Assembly (NCBI RefSeq): GCF_017299535.1
Contig: NZ_CP071238.1
Coordinates: 310,001-374,000, forward strand
Direction of reading: 5' to 3'
Source: Serratia marcescens subsp. marcescens ATCC 13880
Lineage (GTDB): Bacteria; Pseudomonadota; Gammaproteobacteria; Enterobacterales; Enterobacteriaceae
Length of the DNA stretch: 64,000 bases
A model generated the notes under the pieces. It was not told where the DNA came from. It did not search any database and worked only from the letters and a program-made list of their open reading frames with translations. The number at the start of each line of letters is the position of its first letter. Position 1 is the first letter of the stretch. Positions 1 through 12,000 of this stretch are shown here, piece by piece. A program made the translations under genes and the position numbers.

Positions 1-752
<752 letters not shown>

Positions 753-849
753 ACAACACCGAAGGTGTTTTTTAGAGAGATTTTCAGCGAAGTTCCGAGA
801 TTGGTTCTGATGGCTTGACGGAAGTGAAGCGGTTGGAATGAAACGAATT

Positions 850-969
850 TGCCTGGCGGCAATAGCGCGGTGGTCCCACCTGACCCCATGCCGAACTCAG
901 AAGTGAAACGCCGTAGCGCCGATGGTAGTGTGGGGTCTCCCCATGCGAGAGTAGGACACTGCCAGGCAT
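850..969 (+). rRNA. rrf: 5S ribosomal RNA
   Basis: A 120-nt gene starting TGCCTGGCGGC and ending CTGCCAGGCAT, so the two ends pair to form the terminal helix. It is nearly identical to E. coli 5S rRNA and lies 97 nt after the 23S 3' end, the usual rrn arrangement. No tRNA gene is visible between the 5S gene and the terminator. Confidence 0.97.
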
Positions 970-983
970 CAAACAAAGCCGAA

Positions 984-1012
984 AGCCCTGAACTGACGTT
1001 CAGGGCTTTTTG
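984..1012 (+). terminator. rrn operon terminator
   Basis: Ten-base-pair stem AGCCCTGAAC/GTTCAGGGCT with a TGAC loop, followed by a T run. It stands 14 nt after the 5S gene, as expected for a Rho-independent end of the rRNA operon. Confidence 0.9.
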
Positions 1013-1097
1013 CTATGCGTAAAACGCAAAAAAGCGCAGCTACGCTGCGCGGTTTTCCCCTCCTCCTTATTCTCCGCCAGCGAGCCAGAGAAAGAGA

Positions 1098-1118
1098 AAA
1101 GGCCCCGAAGGGCCTTTG
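1098..1118 (-). terminator. Terminator of the acs-yjcH-actP operon
   Basis: Hairpin AAAGGCC/GGCCTTT about 37 nt beyond the actP stop; read on the minus strand it ends in a run of T. A second short hairpin (GCGCAG..CTGCGC near 1035-1052) lies between this site and the rrn terminator. Confidence 0.7.
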
Positions 1119-1154
1119 ATTAGGGTGTGTTTGCTTTTTTCACTTATTATTCGA

Positions 1155-2807
1155 TCAATGCGAGCTGCCCTGAGAGATGCCCAGCCCGGTTTGCGAACGG
1201 ACAAACTGGGCCCGGAAGCGTTCCCGCTCCTGCTGTCCGGCCAGCGAGCTGTCGGTGATCGAGAACAGCCAGGTGCCGACAAAGGCCACGATCATCGAGA
1301 ACAGCGCCGGATATTCATACGGATAAATCGGTTTTTCATGGCCGAGGATCTGCACCCAGATTGTCGGGCCGAGGATCATCAGAATCACCGCCGTTAACAG
1401 ACCCAGCCAGCCGCCAATCATCGCGCCGCGGGTCGTCAAACGCGACCAGTACATCGACAGGATGATGATAGGGAAGTTACAGCTGGCGGCGATGGAGAAG
1501 GCCAGTCCGACCATAAAGGCGATATTCTGCTTCTCGAACAAAATCCCCAGGGCAATGGCGACCAGCCCCAATACCACGACGGTGATCTTGGAGACCTTCA
1601 GTTCATCGCGCTCAGTCGCCTTGCCGTTTTTAATCACGCTGGCGTACAGGTCATGGGACACGGCCGAGGCGCCGGCCAGCGTCAGGCCTGCGACGACTGC
1701 CAGAATGGTGGCGAACGCCACCGCCGAGATAAAGCCGAGGAAGAAGTTGCCGCCAACGGCATTGGCCAGATGCACCGCCGCCATGTTGGTGCCGCCCAGC
1801 AGCGCGCCGGTGGCGTCTTTGAACGCCGGATTGGCGCTGACCAGCAAGATGGCGCCGAAGCCGATGATAAAGGTCAGAATATAGAAGTAACCGATAAAGC
1901 CGGTGGCGTAGAACACACTCTTGCGCGCTTCCTTGGCGTCACTCACGGTGAAGAAACGCATCAGGATGTGCGGCAGACCGGCGGTGCCGAACATCAGCGC
2001 CAGGCCAAGCGACAGCGCGGAAATCGGATCGGAGACCAGCCCGCCGGGGCTCATGATGGCGATGCCTTTCGGGTGCACCTTCACCGCTTCGGCGAACAGG
2101 GTATTGAAGTCGAAGTTAACCGACTTCATCACCATCAGCGCCATAAAGCTGGCGCCGGCCAGCAGCAGCACCGCTTTGATGATCTGCACCCAGGTGGTGG
2201 CCAGCATGCCGCCGAACAGCACGTACAGCACCATCAGGATACCGACCAGGATCACCGCCACATGGTAGTTGAGCCCGAACAGCAGCTGGATCAGTTTGCC
2301 GGCGCCGACCATCTGCGCGATCAGATACAACGCCACCACCACCAACGAGCCGCAGGCCGAGAGGGTGCGGATCGGTTTCTGCTGCAGACGGTAAGAGGCG
2401 ACATCGGCGAAGGTATAGCGGCCGAGATTGCGCAGGCGTTCCGCGATCAGGAACAGAATGATCGGCCAGCCGATGAGGAAGCCGATGGAGTAGATCAGGC
2501 CGTCATAGCCCGAGGTATAGACCAGTGCGGAGATGCCGAGGAACGAGGCGGCGGACATGAAGTCGCCGGCGATCGCCAGCCCGTTTTGCAGACCGGTGAT
2601 GCGCCCGCCCGCAGTGTAGTAGTCCTGACGGGAACGGGTGCGTTTGGACGCCCAATAGGTGATGTAGAGCGTAGCGCCGACAAACAGGATAAACATCACG
2701 ATCGCCTGGATGTTCAGCGGCTGACGATGCACCTCGCCGCCAATGGCGTCGGCGCAGGCCAGGCCCGGCAGCAACAGCAGCGCGGCGGCGGACAATAAGC
2801 GCTTCAT
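1155..2807 (-). CDS. actP: Cation/acetate symporter ActP
   Basis: A sodium:solute symporter family protein of 550 residues that takes up acetate and other short carboxylates across the inner membrane. A longer reading frame (54 extra residues) exists. The ATG at 2807 is preferred: it gives a protein starting [13 protein letters not shown], with a signal-like N-terminus, and overlaps the yjcH stop in an ATGA, showing translational coupling. The length matches E. coli ActP. Many hydrophobic segments and SSF-type sequence ([30 protein letters not shown]) are present. It is the last gene of acs-yjcH-actP, which imports acetate and activates it to acetyl-CoA. Confidence 0.97.
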   Translation of the reverse strand: MKRLLSAAALLLLPGLACADAIGGEVHRQPLNIQAIVMFILFVGATLYITYWASKRTRSRQDYYTAGGRITGLQNGLAIAGDFMSAASFLGISALVYTSGYDGLIYSIGFLIGWPIILFLIAERLRNLGRYTFADVASYRLQQKPIRTLSACGSLVVVALYLIAQMVGAGKLIQLLFGLNYHVAVILVGILMVLYVLFGGMLATTWVQIIKAVLLLAGASFMALMVMKSVNFDFNTLFAEAVKVHPKGIAIMSPGGLVSDPISALSLGLALMFGTAGLPHILMRFFTVSDAKEARKSVFYATGFIGYFYILTFIIGFGAILLVSANPAFKDATGALLGGTNMAAVHLANAVGGNFFLGFISAVAFATILAVVAGLTLAGASAVSHDLYASVIKNGKATERDELKVSKITVVVLGLVAIALGILFEKQNIAFMVGLAFSIAASCNFPIIILSMYWSRLTTRGAMIGGWLGLLTAVILMILGPTIWVQILGHEKPIYPYEYPALFSMIVAFVGTWLFSITDSSLAGQQERERFRAQFVRSQTGLGISQGSSH

Positions 2808-3115
2808 TGTTTCACCTCGCGCAGAATCTCTGCGGTGAGGCGATCGAATTCGCCGTTGGCGCGAAACACGTAGATCCCGGTCAAGACGAAAGAGATCACG
2901 ATCAGCCCGACGCCGACCGGGATCCCACGGGTGATGGTCGATCCGGCGGCGATCGGCGTGCCGAGCCATTGGGGATCGAAGGCGATCAACAAAATGAAGC
3001 CGACGTACAGCGCCAGCGTAATCAGCGAAAGCAGCCAGGCGAACCGGCCGCGTTTTCTCACCAGCTCTTTAAAGCGCGGGTTTTCTTCAATCCCTTGATA
3101 AATGGTGTCATTCAT
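2804..3115 (-). CDS. yjcH: Inner-membrane protein YjcH (DUF485)
   Basis: A 103-residue protein with two hydrophobic segments (about residues 27-47 and 61-83), the DUF485 family. In enterobacteria it always sits between acs and actP and is thought to help the acetate permease; its exact role is not settled. Its stop overlaps the actP start by 4 nt. It begins [19 protein letters not shown], close to the E. coli protein. Confidence 0.95.
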   Translation of the reverse strand: MNDTIYQGIEENPRFKELVRKRGRFAWLLSLITLALYVGFILLIAFDPQWLGTPIAAGSTITRGIPVGVGLIVISFVLTGIYVFRANGEFDRLTAEILREVKQ

Positions 3116-3206
3116 CAGAGTGTCTCCAGTCGGTATTGAGAGAGTACGCCGCGCCAGGGCCGCTCAACGGCGCGTTATCCGAATGAGCGGCCTGAAGCGG
3201 CGTAAA

Positions 3207-5165
3207 TTATGACGGTACTTTCATTGATTGTTTTTCTTCCAACAGCTTGTCGACTACGGCCGGATCCGCCAGCGTGGAGGTATCCCCCAGGTTGCTGGTG
3301 TCGCCGGCGGCAATTTTGCGCAGGATACGCCGCATGATCTTGCCGGAGCGCGTTTTGGGCAGCGAATCTGTCCAGTGCAACACATCCGGCGTAGCGATCG
3401 GCCCTATCTCTTTGCGCACCCAGTTGCGCACTTCGGTATAGAGCTCCGGCGTCGGTTCTTCGCCGTGGTTCAGCGTGATATAGGCGTAGATCGCCTGGCC
3501 TTTGATGTTGTGAGGAATGCCGACCACCGCCGCTTCGGCGATTTTCGGGTGCGATACCAGCGCGGACTCGATCTCGGCGGTGCCCAGACGGTGGCCGGAG
3601 ACGTTCAGCACGTCGTCGACGCGGCCGGTGATCCAGTAGTAACCGTCCTCGTCGCGGCGGGCGCCGTCACCGCTGAAGTACATGCCTTTGAAGGTCGAGA
3701 AGTAAGTTTGCTCGAAGCGATCATGATCGCCGAACAGGGTGCGCGCCTGGCCCGGCCAGGAATCGACGATCACCAGGTTGCCTTCGCAGGCGCCTTCCTG
3801 CGGCGTGCCGACGTTATCGACCAGCGCCGGCTGTACGCCAAAGAACGGCCGCGTGGCGGAACCGGCCTTCAGCTCAGTGGCGCCCGGCAGCGGGGTAATC
3901 ATGAAGCCGCCGGTTTCGGTTTGCCACCAGGTGTCGACGATCGGGCATCTTGCGTTGCCGATCTTGTTGTAATACCACTCCCAGGCTTCCGGGTTGATCG
4001 GTTCGCCGACCGAGCCCATGATGCGCAGCGAATCGCGTCGGGTGCCTTCGATCGCCTTGTCGCCTTCGGCCATCAACGCGCGAATGGCGGTCGGCGCGGT
4101 ATACAGAATGTTGACCTGGTGTTTGTCGATCACCTGCGACAGGCGATTGACGCCCGGATAGTTAGGCACGCCTTCGAACATCAGCGTGGTGGCGCCGCAG
4201 GCCAGCGGGCCGTACAGCAGATAGCTGTGGCCGGTGACCCAGCCCACGTCGGCGGTGCACCAGTAAATGTCGCCGTCGTGGTAGTCGAACACATACTTAA
4301 AGGTCATCGCGGCGTAGACCAGGTAGCCGCCGGTGGTGTGCAGCACGCCTTTCGGCTTGCCGGTCGAACCGGAGGTGTACAGGATGAACAGCGGATCTTC
4401 GGCGTTCACTTCTTCCGGCGGGCAGTCTGCGGAGACGCCCTGGGTCAGCTCATGCCACCACAGATCGCGCCCTTCCTGCCAGTAGCCCGGTTTACCGGTG
4501 CGTTTGAATACCACCACGTTGGCCACGCTGACCACGCCGGGATTTTTCAGCGCATCGTCGACGTTCTTTTTCAGCGGCACGGCGCGGCCGGCGCGCAGGC
4601 CTTCATCGGCGGTGATCACCAGTTTGGCGTTGGAGTCGATAATGCGCCCGGCGACGGCTTCCGGCGAGAAGCCGCCGAAGATCACCGAATGTACGGCGCC
4701 GATGCGCGCGCAGGCCAGCATCGCGACCGCCGCTTCCGGCACCATCGGCATATAGATGGCCACCACGTCGCCTTTTTTAACGCCGAGCTGTTTCAGCACG
4801 TTGGCGAATTGGCAGACATCGTGATGCAGCTGTTTGTAAGTTACCTTTTTGGATTGGGTCGGGTCATCGCCTTCCCAGATAATGGCGGTCTGGTCACCGC
4901 GCTCGGCCAGATGGCGGTCCAGGCAGTTGGCCGCCAGGTTCAACGTGCCGTCTTCAAACCAGCGAATGCTGACGTGGCCCGGATCGAACGAGGTGTTTTT
5001 AACTTTGGTATAGGGTTTGATCCAATCCAGGATTTTGCCATGCTCACCCCAGAAAGCCTCTGGGTCTTGAACCGACTGTTGATAATACTCTTGGTATTGT
5101 GCCGGATTAATCAGGGCGCGTTCTGCAATTGCAGAAGGAATAGCGTGTTTATGCAGTTGGCTCAT
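3207..5165 (-). CDS. acs: Acetyl-CoA synthetase
   Basis: AMP-forming acetyl-CoA synthetase of 652 residues, the same length as E. coli Acs. It turns acetate, ATP and CoA into acetyl-CoA, AMP and pyrophosphate through acetyl-AMP. The nucleotide-binding loop [10 protein letters not shown] lies near residue 265. The C-terminal motif [12 protein letters not shown] carries the catalytic lysine that is acetylated by Pat and deacetylated by CobB in relatives. A good ribosome site (AGGAGAA) precedes the ATG. First gene of acs-yjcH-actP; the long AT-rich upstream region presumably carries the catabolite-controlled promoter. Confidence 0.98.
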   Translation of the reverse strand: MSQLHKHAIPSAIAERALINPAQYQEYYQQSVQDPEAFWGEHGKILDWIKPYTKVKNTSFDPGHVSIRWFEDGTLNLAANCLDRHLAERGDQTAIIWEGDDPTQSKKVTYKQLHHDVCQFANVLKQLGVKKGDVVAIYMPMVPEAAVAMLACARIGAVHSVIFGGFSPEAVAGRIIDSNAKLVITADEGLRAGRAVPLKKNVDDALKNPGVVSVANVVVFKRTGKPGYWQEGRDLWWHELTQGVSADCPPEEVNAEDPLFILYTSGSTGKPKGVLHTTGGYLVYAAMTFKYVFDYHDGDIYWCTADVGWVTGHSYLLYGPLACGATTLMFEGVPNYPGVNRLSQVIDKHQVNILYTAPTAIRALMAEGDKAIEGTRRDSLRIMGSVGEPINPEAWEWYYNKIGNARCPIVDTWWQTETGGFMITPLPGATELKAGSATRPFFGVQPALVDNVGTPQEGACEGNLVIVDSWPGQARTLFGDHDRFEQTYFSTFKGMYFSGDGARRDEDGYYWITGRVDDVLNVSGHRLGTAEIESALVSHPKIAEAAVVGIPHNIKGQAIYAYITLNHGEEPTPELYTEVRNWVRKEIGPIATPDVLHWTDSLPKTRSGKIMRRILRKIAAGDTSNLGDTSTLADPAVVDKLLEEKQSMKVPS

Positions 5166-6066
5166 AGCTTTTCTCCTTGAAGTTGTTAATGATATGTCAA
5201 CTGAAGGTTAAGTATAGTTTGCTATGATTCTTTGTTTCTTTTTTGCGCGGCAGATCACGCAACAAAGATATTGATTTGTAATCATTCTGTCGCATTTGCA
5301 GGGCGTATCTATCTCTTTGGCGCTTAAATCCTCATAAACCCACGTTTTTAACCAAAAACACTTATATAAAGAACAAAAAAGAATAAACCAAAACGGGCTC
5401 AACTGCCGAGAAATTAATAGATACGATCAGGGCAGCCATTATTTCTCGCTATAAATCTTTTTGGATTATTTTTCGCTATTAATATTCTAAGTTGGCATTA
5501 GCACGATATAACGATGGACTGCACAGCGTGAAATAACGTTTTATTAACCTTTAATTCCTGATGAAAGCTCGGGTAATGCCCTATGGTATGCGCCCTGCGA
5601 TATCGTTCTTTTTTTAATCGAAATATAAAGTGGCACTGCATTTATGGGTGAAATTGTCACTCGGTCAATTCTCATTTGTTTGACTTTTGAGTAACAAAAT
5701 ATAAACATATCATGCGGATTAAATATGCAGAATGAGCGAAAAATAACGCATTTTAATAGCGTTCAAAAAATCGTCGTCGGTGCGGTTATGTACTTCATTG
5801 TATGAAAAATTATGTTTTTAATAACAACCAATTATGCCGTTTGAAATAGTTACGCGAATTTTTTGTGATTCGATTCAGCGCTCAACCCTGACAAATCAAG
5901 GCTTGCAGAGCATGCCGCCCGGATGATACAGATTTATACTGCGTTTCACCCAGGGCAGGTGAACGCTTCCGCTGAATTAACATAAGCCTGTAATAAATGA
6001 TTAAGTATTCTTTTCGTCGTGTTGCGACTTTGTACGGCGAAAAGAGTCTTTGAGGACTTTTTGGGT
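5166..6066. promoter_or_regulatory. Divergent acs / gltP intergenic region
   Basis: About 900 bp, AT-rich, with no gene I can support. It must hold the acs promoter (leftward) and the gltP promoter (rightward). The best CRP-like site is TGTGATTCGATTCAGC at 5864-5879, a good left half and a partial right half. In E. coli acs is CRP-activated and this space holds the nrf operon, so part of the region may be what is left of a deleted or never-acquired nrf promoter. A 64-codon reading frame at 5208-5402 looks random. Confidence 0.5.
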
Positions 6067-7383
6067 ATGAAAAGTGTAAAAATTAGCCTGGCTTGGCAAA
6101 TCCTGATCGCGTTGGTACTGGGTATTATTGTTGGCGCGGTATTGCACAACCAGACCGAATCTCGTGAGTGGCTGGTCAGTAATATTCTCAGCCCGGCGGG
6201 TGATATCTTTATTCGTCTGATCAAGATGATTGTGGTGCCGATCGTTATTTCCACGCTGATCGTCGGTATTGCCGGCGTGGGGGATGCGAAAAAGCTGGGC
6301 CGCATCGGATTGAAAACCATTATTTACTTCGAAGTGATCACCACGATCGCCATCGTGGTGGGGCTGACGTTGGCCAACGTATTCCAACCTGGCCACGGCA
6401 TTGATATGTCGACGCTGACCACGGTGGACATTTCGCAGTATGAGAAAACCACCGAACAGGTGCAAAGCGGTTCGCACAGTCTGGTGGCGACCATTCTGTC
6501 GCTGATCCCATCGAACGTCTTCTCGTCGATGGCCAAGGGCGACATGCTGCCGATTATCTTCTTCTCGGTGCTGTTCGGCCTGGGGCTGTCGTCGTTGCCG
6601 AAAGAGACCAAAGAGCCGCTGCTGAAGGTGTTCAAGGCGGTGTCCGAGAGCATGTTCAAAGTCACCCACATGATCATGCGTTATGCGCCGATCGGGGTGT
6701 TTGGCCTGATTGCGGTCACGGTAGCCAACTTCGGTTTCGCTTCGCTGCTGCCGCTGGCCAAGCTGGTGGTGCTGGTGTACTTCGCCATCGCGTTCTTCGC
6801 CCTGGTGGTGCTGGGGGCGGTCGCCCGGCTGTGCAACCTGCGCATCTGGACGCTGATCCGCATCCTGAAAGACGAACTGATCCTGGCTTATTCCACCGCT
6901 AGCTCGGAAACGGTGCTGCCGCGCATCATCGAAAAGATGGAGGCTTACGGCGCGCCCAAGTCGATCACCAGCTTCGTGGTGCCGACAGGTTACTCCTTTA
7001 ACCTGGATGGCTCGACGCTGTACCAGAGCATTGCCGCCATCTTTATCGCCCAGTTGTACGGCATCGAGCTGTCGTTGGGGCAGGAGATCGTGCTGGTGCT
7101 GACGCTGATGGTGACCTCGAAAGGGATCGCCGGCGTGCCGGGCGTCTCGTTCGTGGTGTTGCTGGCCACTCTGGGCAGCGTCGGCATTCCGCTGGAAGGC
7201 CTGGCGTTCATCGCCGGCGTGGACCGTATCCTGGATATGGCGCGCACCGCGCTGAACGTGGTGGGCAACGCGCTGGCGGTACTGGTGATCGCCAAGTGGG
7301 AGCACCAGTTCGATCGCAAGAAGGCGCTGGCCTACGAAACGGAGTTCCTGGCGCAGAAGGTGAAGCCGGCCAACCAGGCCTAA
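6067..7383 (+). CDS. gltP: Proton/glutamate-aspartate symporter GltP
   Basis: Dicarboxylate/amino acid:cation symporter (DAACS) family, 438 residues. It brings in glutamate and aspartate with protons through the inner membrane. Nearly every block of E. coli GltP is recognisable, including the substrate-site loop TGYSFNLDGSTLYQS and the re-entrant serine-rich stretch AYSTASSETVLPRI. The ATG at 6067 starts MKSVKISLAWQIL, matching the family; an upstream ATG at 6019 would add 16 unrelated residues. A GAGGAC ribosome site lies about 10 nt before. It is a single-gene unit with its own terminator. Confidence 0.98.
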   Translation: MKSVKISLAWQILIALVLGIIVGAVLHNQTESREWLVSNILSPAGDIFIRLIKMIVVPIVISTLIVGIAGVGDAKKLGRIGLKTIIYFEVITTIAIVVGLTLANVFQPGHGIDMSTLTTVDISQYEKTTEQVQSGSHSLVATILSLIPSNVFSSMAKGDMLPIIFFSVLFGLGLSSLPKETKEPLLKVFKAVSESMFKVTHMIMRYAPIGVFGLIAVTVANFGFASLLPLAKLVVLVYFAIAFFALVVLGAVARLCNLRIWTLIRILKDELILAYSTASSETVLPRIIEKMEAYGAPKSITSFVVPTGYSFNLDGSTLYQSIAAIFIAQLYGIELSLGQEIVLVLTLMVTSKGIAGVPGVSFVVLLATLGSVGIPLEGLAFIAGVDRILDMARTALNVVGNALAVLVIAKWEHQFDRKKALAYETEFLAQKVKPANQA

Positions 7384-7405
7384 TCACCGAGTATCGCCGA
7401 CGTTG

Positions 7406-7443
7406 AAAACGCCCCAGGCAGTTGTGCCGGGGCGTTTTGTTTT
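7406..7443 (+). terminator. gltP terminator
   Basis: Stem AAACGCCCC/GGGGCGTTT followed by a T-rich run, 25 nt after the gltP stop. It marks the left edge of the siderophore region. Confidence 0.85.
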
Positions 7444-7536
7444 TTATGGCTCTTCAACCTGCCACTTTCTTTTCTCTGCCTTACTGCGCGACTTGCATCC
7501 CCGCTTAACAGAATCTAAAGTGTTACCAAATTAATA

Positions 7537-7569
7537 GAAATGATAATAGATGTTATTATCATTTTCATT
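7537..7569 (+). promoter_or_regulatory. Fur box upstream of the VibH-like gene
   Basis: An interrupted palindrome TGATAATA-N5-TATTATCA at 7541-7561, flanked by further AAT/ATT repeats, closely follows the Fur consensus GATAATGATAATCATTATC. It lies 97 nt before the gene's ATG, so iron-repressed transcription is expected. Confidence 0.75.
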
Positions 7570-7657
7570 TGATGATGTATGGAGACACGCAAAGTCGTTG
7601 AACGGTGGGGTTACGCCCGTTCGGCGTCTTTATTCGGGCTTATCAAAGGTAGGTAAC

Positions 7658-9001
7658 ATGTCGGACACCGCTTTGGCCTCTGGATGGTTGCCGCTGGCGC
7701 CAGCGCAGCTTGATTTCTGGGAAGAACACACCTTGCACCCTGGGCGGACTCTGTCCACCGTCGCACATTGCATCGAACTGTGTGGCGCGGTAGAGGAAGA
7801 GACGCTCTGCCGGGCGATCGTCACCACTCTCGCCGAGACGCAGGCGTTTGCCTTGCGCTTTGGTGAGCGGCATGGCGACTCTCCCCCGTTGTTACGTTAC
7901 GATCCACAGCGTACACCGCCATTGCAACGCATCGATCTGCAAACGCACGGCGATCCCTGGCAGGCGGCGCAAAGCCTGATGCGCGAAGATATCGCGCAGC
8001 GCCGGGCGCTGCACAGCGAGCCGCTAGCCGCAGCCTGGCTGCTCAAACTGGGGCCGGAGCGCTACCTCTGGTACGTGCGTGCGCACCATATTCTGGTTGA
8101 TGGCTTCGGCATGGCCCTGATCGAACACCGCTGCGCCGCGTTATACGCGCACTATCTGGGTGAGGGCAGCGCGGGTATGCCCCTGGGTGCCTTTGACGCC
8201 TTTCAACAGGCTGAACTGGCCTACGCTGATTCTGAGCGATGCGAGCGCGATCGGCGCTTTTGGCAGACCTATCTGCCGCCGTCGCAGGCGCTGCCGACGG
8301 TGCGCAAGGGCGGTGAGGCCTATGGCGTACGGCGTTTGAGCGCCCACTACCGGCTGCCGGCGGCGGTGTCGCACTGTCTGGCGCAGTTGGCGGAGCGCAG
8401 CGGCATCAATTGGCCCGACTTGCTGGTGGCGCTGTCGGCGGCTTGGCTGTTTCAGGTGATGCCGCGCTGTACCCGGCAAGGCGATACGCTGCCGATGTGG
8501 ATGCCGGCGCTGAATCGTCGTGGACAGGCCGCCACCAACGTGCCTTCGCTGGCGGTCAACACTCTGCCGCTGCTGGTGTCACCGCCGCAAGCGGAGACGC
8601 TGGGGAGCTTTCTCACCACGCTGACGCAGCAGCTGCGCGAGCTGCGCAGCCACGGCGGCTACCGCCTGCGCCAACTGGCCGCCGATCGCGGCGTGGATCC
8701 GGACTCGCGCTTCTTTATTTCCCCTTTCATCAACGTGCAGCCCTTCGATACGCCCCGTTTTACCGGCTGCAGCGGTACGCGCAGCGTATTGGCCGGCGGC
8801 TCGGGCGACGGTTTCAACCTGACTTATCGCGGCCGCACCGACGCTCGCGATCTGCAGGTGGATATCGATATCTATCTGGAGCAGTTTCCGACGGAGGATG
8901 CGCTGGACTATGGCGAGGCGCTGCAAGAATTTCTGTTGCGTGCGCTGCAGCGGGAAGCCTGGGAGCAACCGCTGGCGGCCCTGACGGCGTTGCCCGCCTG
9001 A
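7658..9001 (+). CDS. Free-standing condensation protein, VibH-like (siderophore amide synthase)
   Basis: A 447-residue protein that is a single NRPS condensation domain with no adenylation or carrier part, close to the size of Vibrio cholerae VibH. The active motif HHILVDG is at residues 143-149, preceded by the N-terminal core LAPAQLDFW. VibH joins 2,3-dihydroxybenzoate held on VibB to a free polyamine, norspermidine. By analogy this enzyme would acylate a diamine (1,3-diaminopropane in serratiochelin); the amine used here is inference. The ATG at 7658 was chosen over the 36-codon longer frame because of the AAAGGTAGG ribosome site and because the Fur box overlaps the longer frame. It converges on the Cy-A gene. 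Confidence 0.85.
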   Translation: MSDTALASGWLPLAPAQLDFWEEHTLHPGRTLSTVAHCIELCGAVEEETLCRAIVTTLAETQAFALRFGERHGDSPPLLRYDPQRTPPLQRIDLQTHGDPWQAAQSLMREDIAQRRALHSEPLAAAWLLKLGPERYLWYVRAHHILVDGFGMALIEHRCAALYAHYLGEGSAGMPLGAFDAFQQAELAYADSERCERDRRFWQTYLPPSQALPTVRKGGEAYGVRRLSAHYRLPAAVSHCLAQLAERSGINWPDLLVALSAAWLFQVMPRCTRQGDTLPMWMPALNRRGQAATNVPSLAVNTLPLLVSPPQAETLGSFLTTLTQQLRELRSHGGYRLRQLAADRGVDPDSRFFISPFINVQPFDTPRFTGCSGTRSVLAGGSGDGFNLTYRGRTDARDLQVDIDIYLEQFPTEDALDYGEALQEFLLRALQREAWEQPLAALTALPA

Positions 9002-9008
9002 GAAAGTG

Positions 9009-9032
9009 CGGGCGGGAGGATGCTCCCGCCCG
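9009..9032. terminator. Hairpin between convergent siderophore genes
   Basis: Ten-base-pair inverted repeat CGGGCGGGAG/CTCCCGCCCG with a GATG loop, sitting between two gene ends that face each other. There is no strong T run, so it may act as a weak two-way terminator. Confidence 0.6.
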
Positions 9033-9044
9033 AGTGGTATGGCT

Positions 9045-12000
9045 TCAGCTGGCCAGCAACGCCGCCACTTCGCGCGCGTTCTTGCACGGCAAGAGCGAAC
9101 TGCTTACCAGACGGGTGCCGAAAGCGTCATTGAGGCGTGCCGCCACCTGTTTGATATGCGGCAGCTTCAGCCCCATGGCGATAAACGCCGTCTCTTCCCC
9201 CCATTCCGGGCGCGGCGTTACGCCAATTTCCTGCCAGTAAATGGCCAGGATCTCGGCGCTGCGCGCCAGCGGCGCGTTCGGCGGCGGGGCCGCGCAGGCG
9301 TTCAACGCCGGCGCGGTTTGCTGGTGGCTCAGGTCGGCGCGGATGCGATGGCGGTCGGTTTTACCGTTGGCGGACAGCGGCAGCGCCTCGGCATGGATAA
9401 AGCGCGTGGGAATATGGGTACAGGGCAGATAGCCGGTGGCGAAGGCGCGGATCTCGGACAGCGGCAGCGGTTTGCCGTCGCGGGTCAGATACAGGGCGCC
9501 GAGCGCCGCCTCGTTGTTCTCTCCGCTGGGATAATCCACCACCACCATATCCAGGATCGCCGGATGGCGGCGCAGCACGTCTTCGATTTCCGGCAGCGAG
9601 ACGCGCACGCCGCGGATCTTCACATAGCCGTTCACTCGGGTGGCGAACATGATGTTGCCGTCCGCACGGTAATAGCCCTGGTCGCCGGTGCGGAAAGCGC
9701 GCAGCGATTGCCCGTCCGGCCCTTCGAGGGTGACGAAATCGTGCTGCTTCAGTTCCCCCTGTTCCAGATAGCCTAACGCCAGGTTGACCCCGGCGGTGTG
9801 AATGCGGCCGACCACGCCCGCCGGGCAGTGGCTGCCGTCGTCATGGCAGATGAAGTAGCGGTTAGCCGGCAGCGGGCGGCCGTAAGGCACGGTGCCGCTC
9901 TCCTGTGGGGCGATCGGGTGCCAGATGCTCCAAATGGTGGTTTCGGTCGGCCCGCCGAGTGAGAACAGCGCGAGATCCGGGCGCAGGGTACGCAGGGTTT
10001 GCACCGTCGCCGGCTTGATGTAGTCGCCGCCCTGCGCCACCAGGCGCAGGGAGCGCAGGCTGTCGGCCGTTTTACAGGTGAGCAGCATCTCCAGAATGGC
10101 CGGCACCGAACACCACAGACTGACCCGATGTTTCTCCACCAATTGGTTCCAACTGATGGCGTCCTTTTCCTGATGCGACGCCGGCAGCACCAGCGTGGCG
10201 CCGGCGCACAGCGAACCGAATAGATCGAACATCGACATGTCATGGTGCGGCGGCGTGACGGAAATGAAGACGTCGTCAGCGGTAACCGCCCAGCGCACCT
10301 GGGTCTGGTGGATAACGTTGGCGGTGGCGCGGTTGTTGAGCACCACGCATTTGGGCTTGCCGGTGGTGCCGGAGGTATACAGATAGTAGCTTGCGGCCAG
10401 GCTGGCGCTGCGTTCCACCAGCGTCTGTTCATCCGGCAGCGCAGGCGTGCGATCCGTCGGCGTCAGCAGGGGCGCCGGCGTCACGCCGATCGGCGTCTCC
10501 AGATCGCCGCCGTGCACCACCAACGTCGGCCGGCAGTTCTCCAGCAGGTAGGCGGTGCGCTCCGGCGGCGAGTTGATGTCGACAGGCACCCAGATCACCC
10601 CCTGCAGGGCGCAGGCGAGGCTGAAGATGACCAGTTCCGGGCTGCGCGGCAGATACAGCGCCACCACGTTGCCCGGCTGCACGCCGCGGCTCTGCAGGTT
10701 GGCGATTGCCGTGGCGATCCGCTGGCCCAGTTCGCGGTAGGTCAGCGTCTGCTCGCCGCAGATCAGCGCATTGCCGCCGTTTTGCGCGCCAAACAGCCGC
10801 TCGGCCAGCTGCGCCAGATAAGGGTAAGGCGCGTAATTCGCTTCGCTGTCGTTGTGGCGGTAATGCGCCAGATCGATGAAGTCCCGCGGCGCGATCGCCA
10901 GGTCGGCCCGTTGGCAACTGTGCAGGATGCGTCGCTGCAACGCGGCCAGCATGGCTTCTACCTGCTCGCCGTGCAGCGCCTGTTCGGCGTAGTCCACGCA
11001 CAGCTGCAGATTTTTTTCGCTGTCCAGCGTCAGGCGAATGTCGATGGCGACCTGCGGCGTTTGGGTCAGGCCGTCGTGGAAGCGCACCGGCGCCTCGGCC
11101 GGCAGCGTTTCCCAACCCAGGCAGTTGGTCAGGATCACCGGCAGCGCCGGGCCGCCCTGGCTTTGGCCGAGCAACTGCCGCGCCAGATCGACGCCGGAAA
11201 ATGCCAGGTGGTCGAGCGCGCCGAGTACGTCGTCCTGCAGGGCTTGCGCGCGCTGAATAAAATCTTCGCCGTGGCGGGAATAGCGCACCGCCACGAAGCT
11301 GGAGGCGTTGCCCAGGGCGCCGTCGGCGGCGGGGAACGCCACCGGCACCCCGACGCACAGCTCGCCATCGGTGGTCCAGTGGGCCAGCGTATCGAGGATC
11401 AGCGCCGACAGCAGGCTGTTGCGCAGCAGCGCATGCGGCGATCCCAGGCGGCCAAGCTGTTTTACCGTATCGCGCGGTAGCGTCAAGGTGGCGCGGCGAT
11501 AGCGTGATGAGGTGAGATTGGCGAGCGGGGCGCGCCACGGCAGTGCCGACGGCGTGGTGACATCCTGCAGTTTTTCACGCCAGTAGGCGGCATCGGCCTG
11601 GCGCTGCGCCGCCGATGCGGCGGGGGGCGGCAGTGCGGCGGCGGTCGGCGCCAGAGGGCGATCGTCGAACAGGCGCGCGATCACGGTGGAGATCCCTTGG
11701 CCGTCGAGGATCAAGGCATCGAAGCTGGTGAAGATCAGCGTATCGTACGGCGATCCCGTCGGATCCTGCTGTTCGGCAAGTTGGATCACGGCGATGCGCC
11801 ACAGTGGCTGGCTCGGATCGTGGCGCTGGTGGGAGTAGCGATCGCGCAGCTGTTCAGTCTGGCGCTGCGCCGCTTCGCCATCAAGGGAGCGCAGATCGTG
11901 GCGATCCAGATGCAGCGTCACCTCTGGGCGTACGTGCTGCGTGGCGCGCTGCACATCGATGCAGGTGCGCAACGCCGGGTAGTGCTGTACCAGCTCGGCC

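Noticed and set aside
1653..2798. 381-codon open frame opposite actP
   Set aside because: Antisense shadow with a composition typical of non-coding frames.
3228..5180. 650-codon open frame opposite acs
   Set aside because: Shadow of the high-GC acs gene; the translation is rich in Arg, His and Gln with no family pattern.
5208..5402. 64-codon frame upstream of acs
   Set aside because: AT-rich intergenic DNA, no ribosome site or recognisable pattern.
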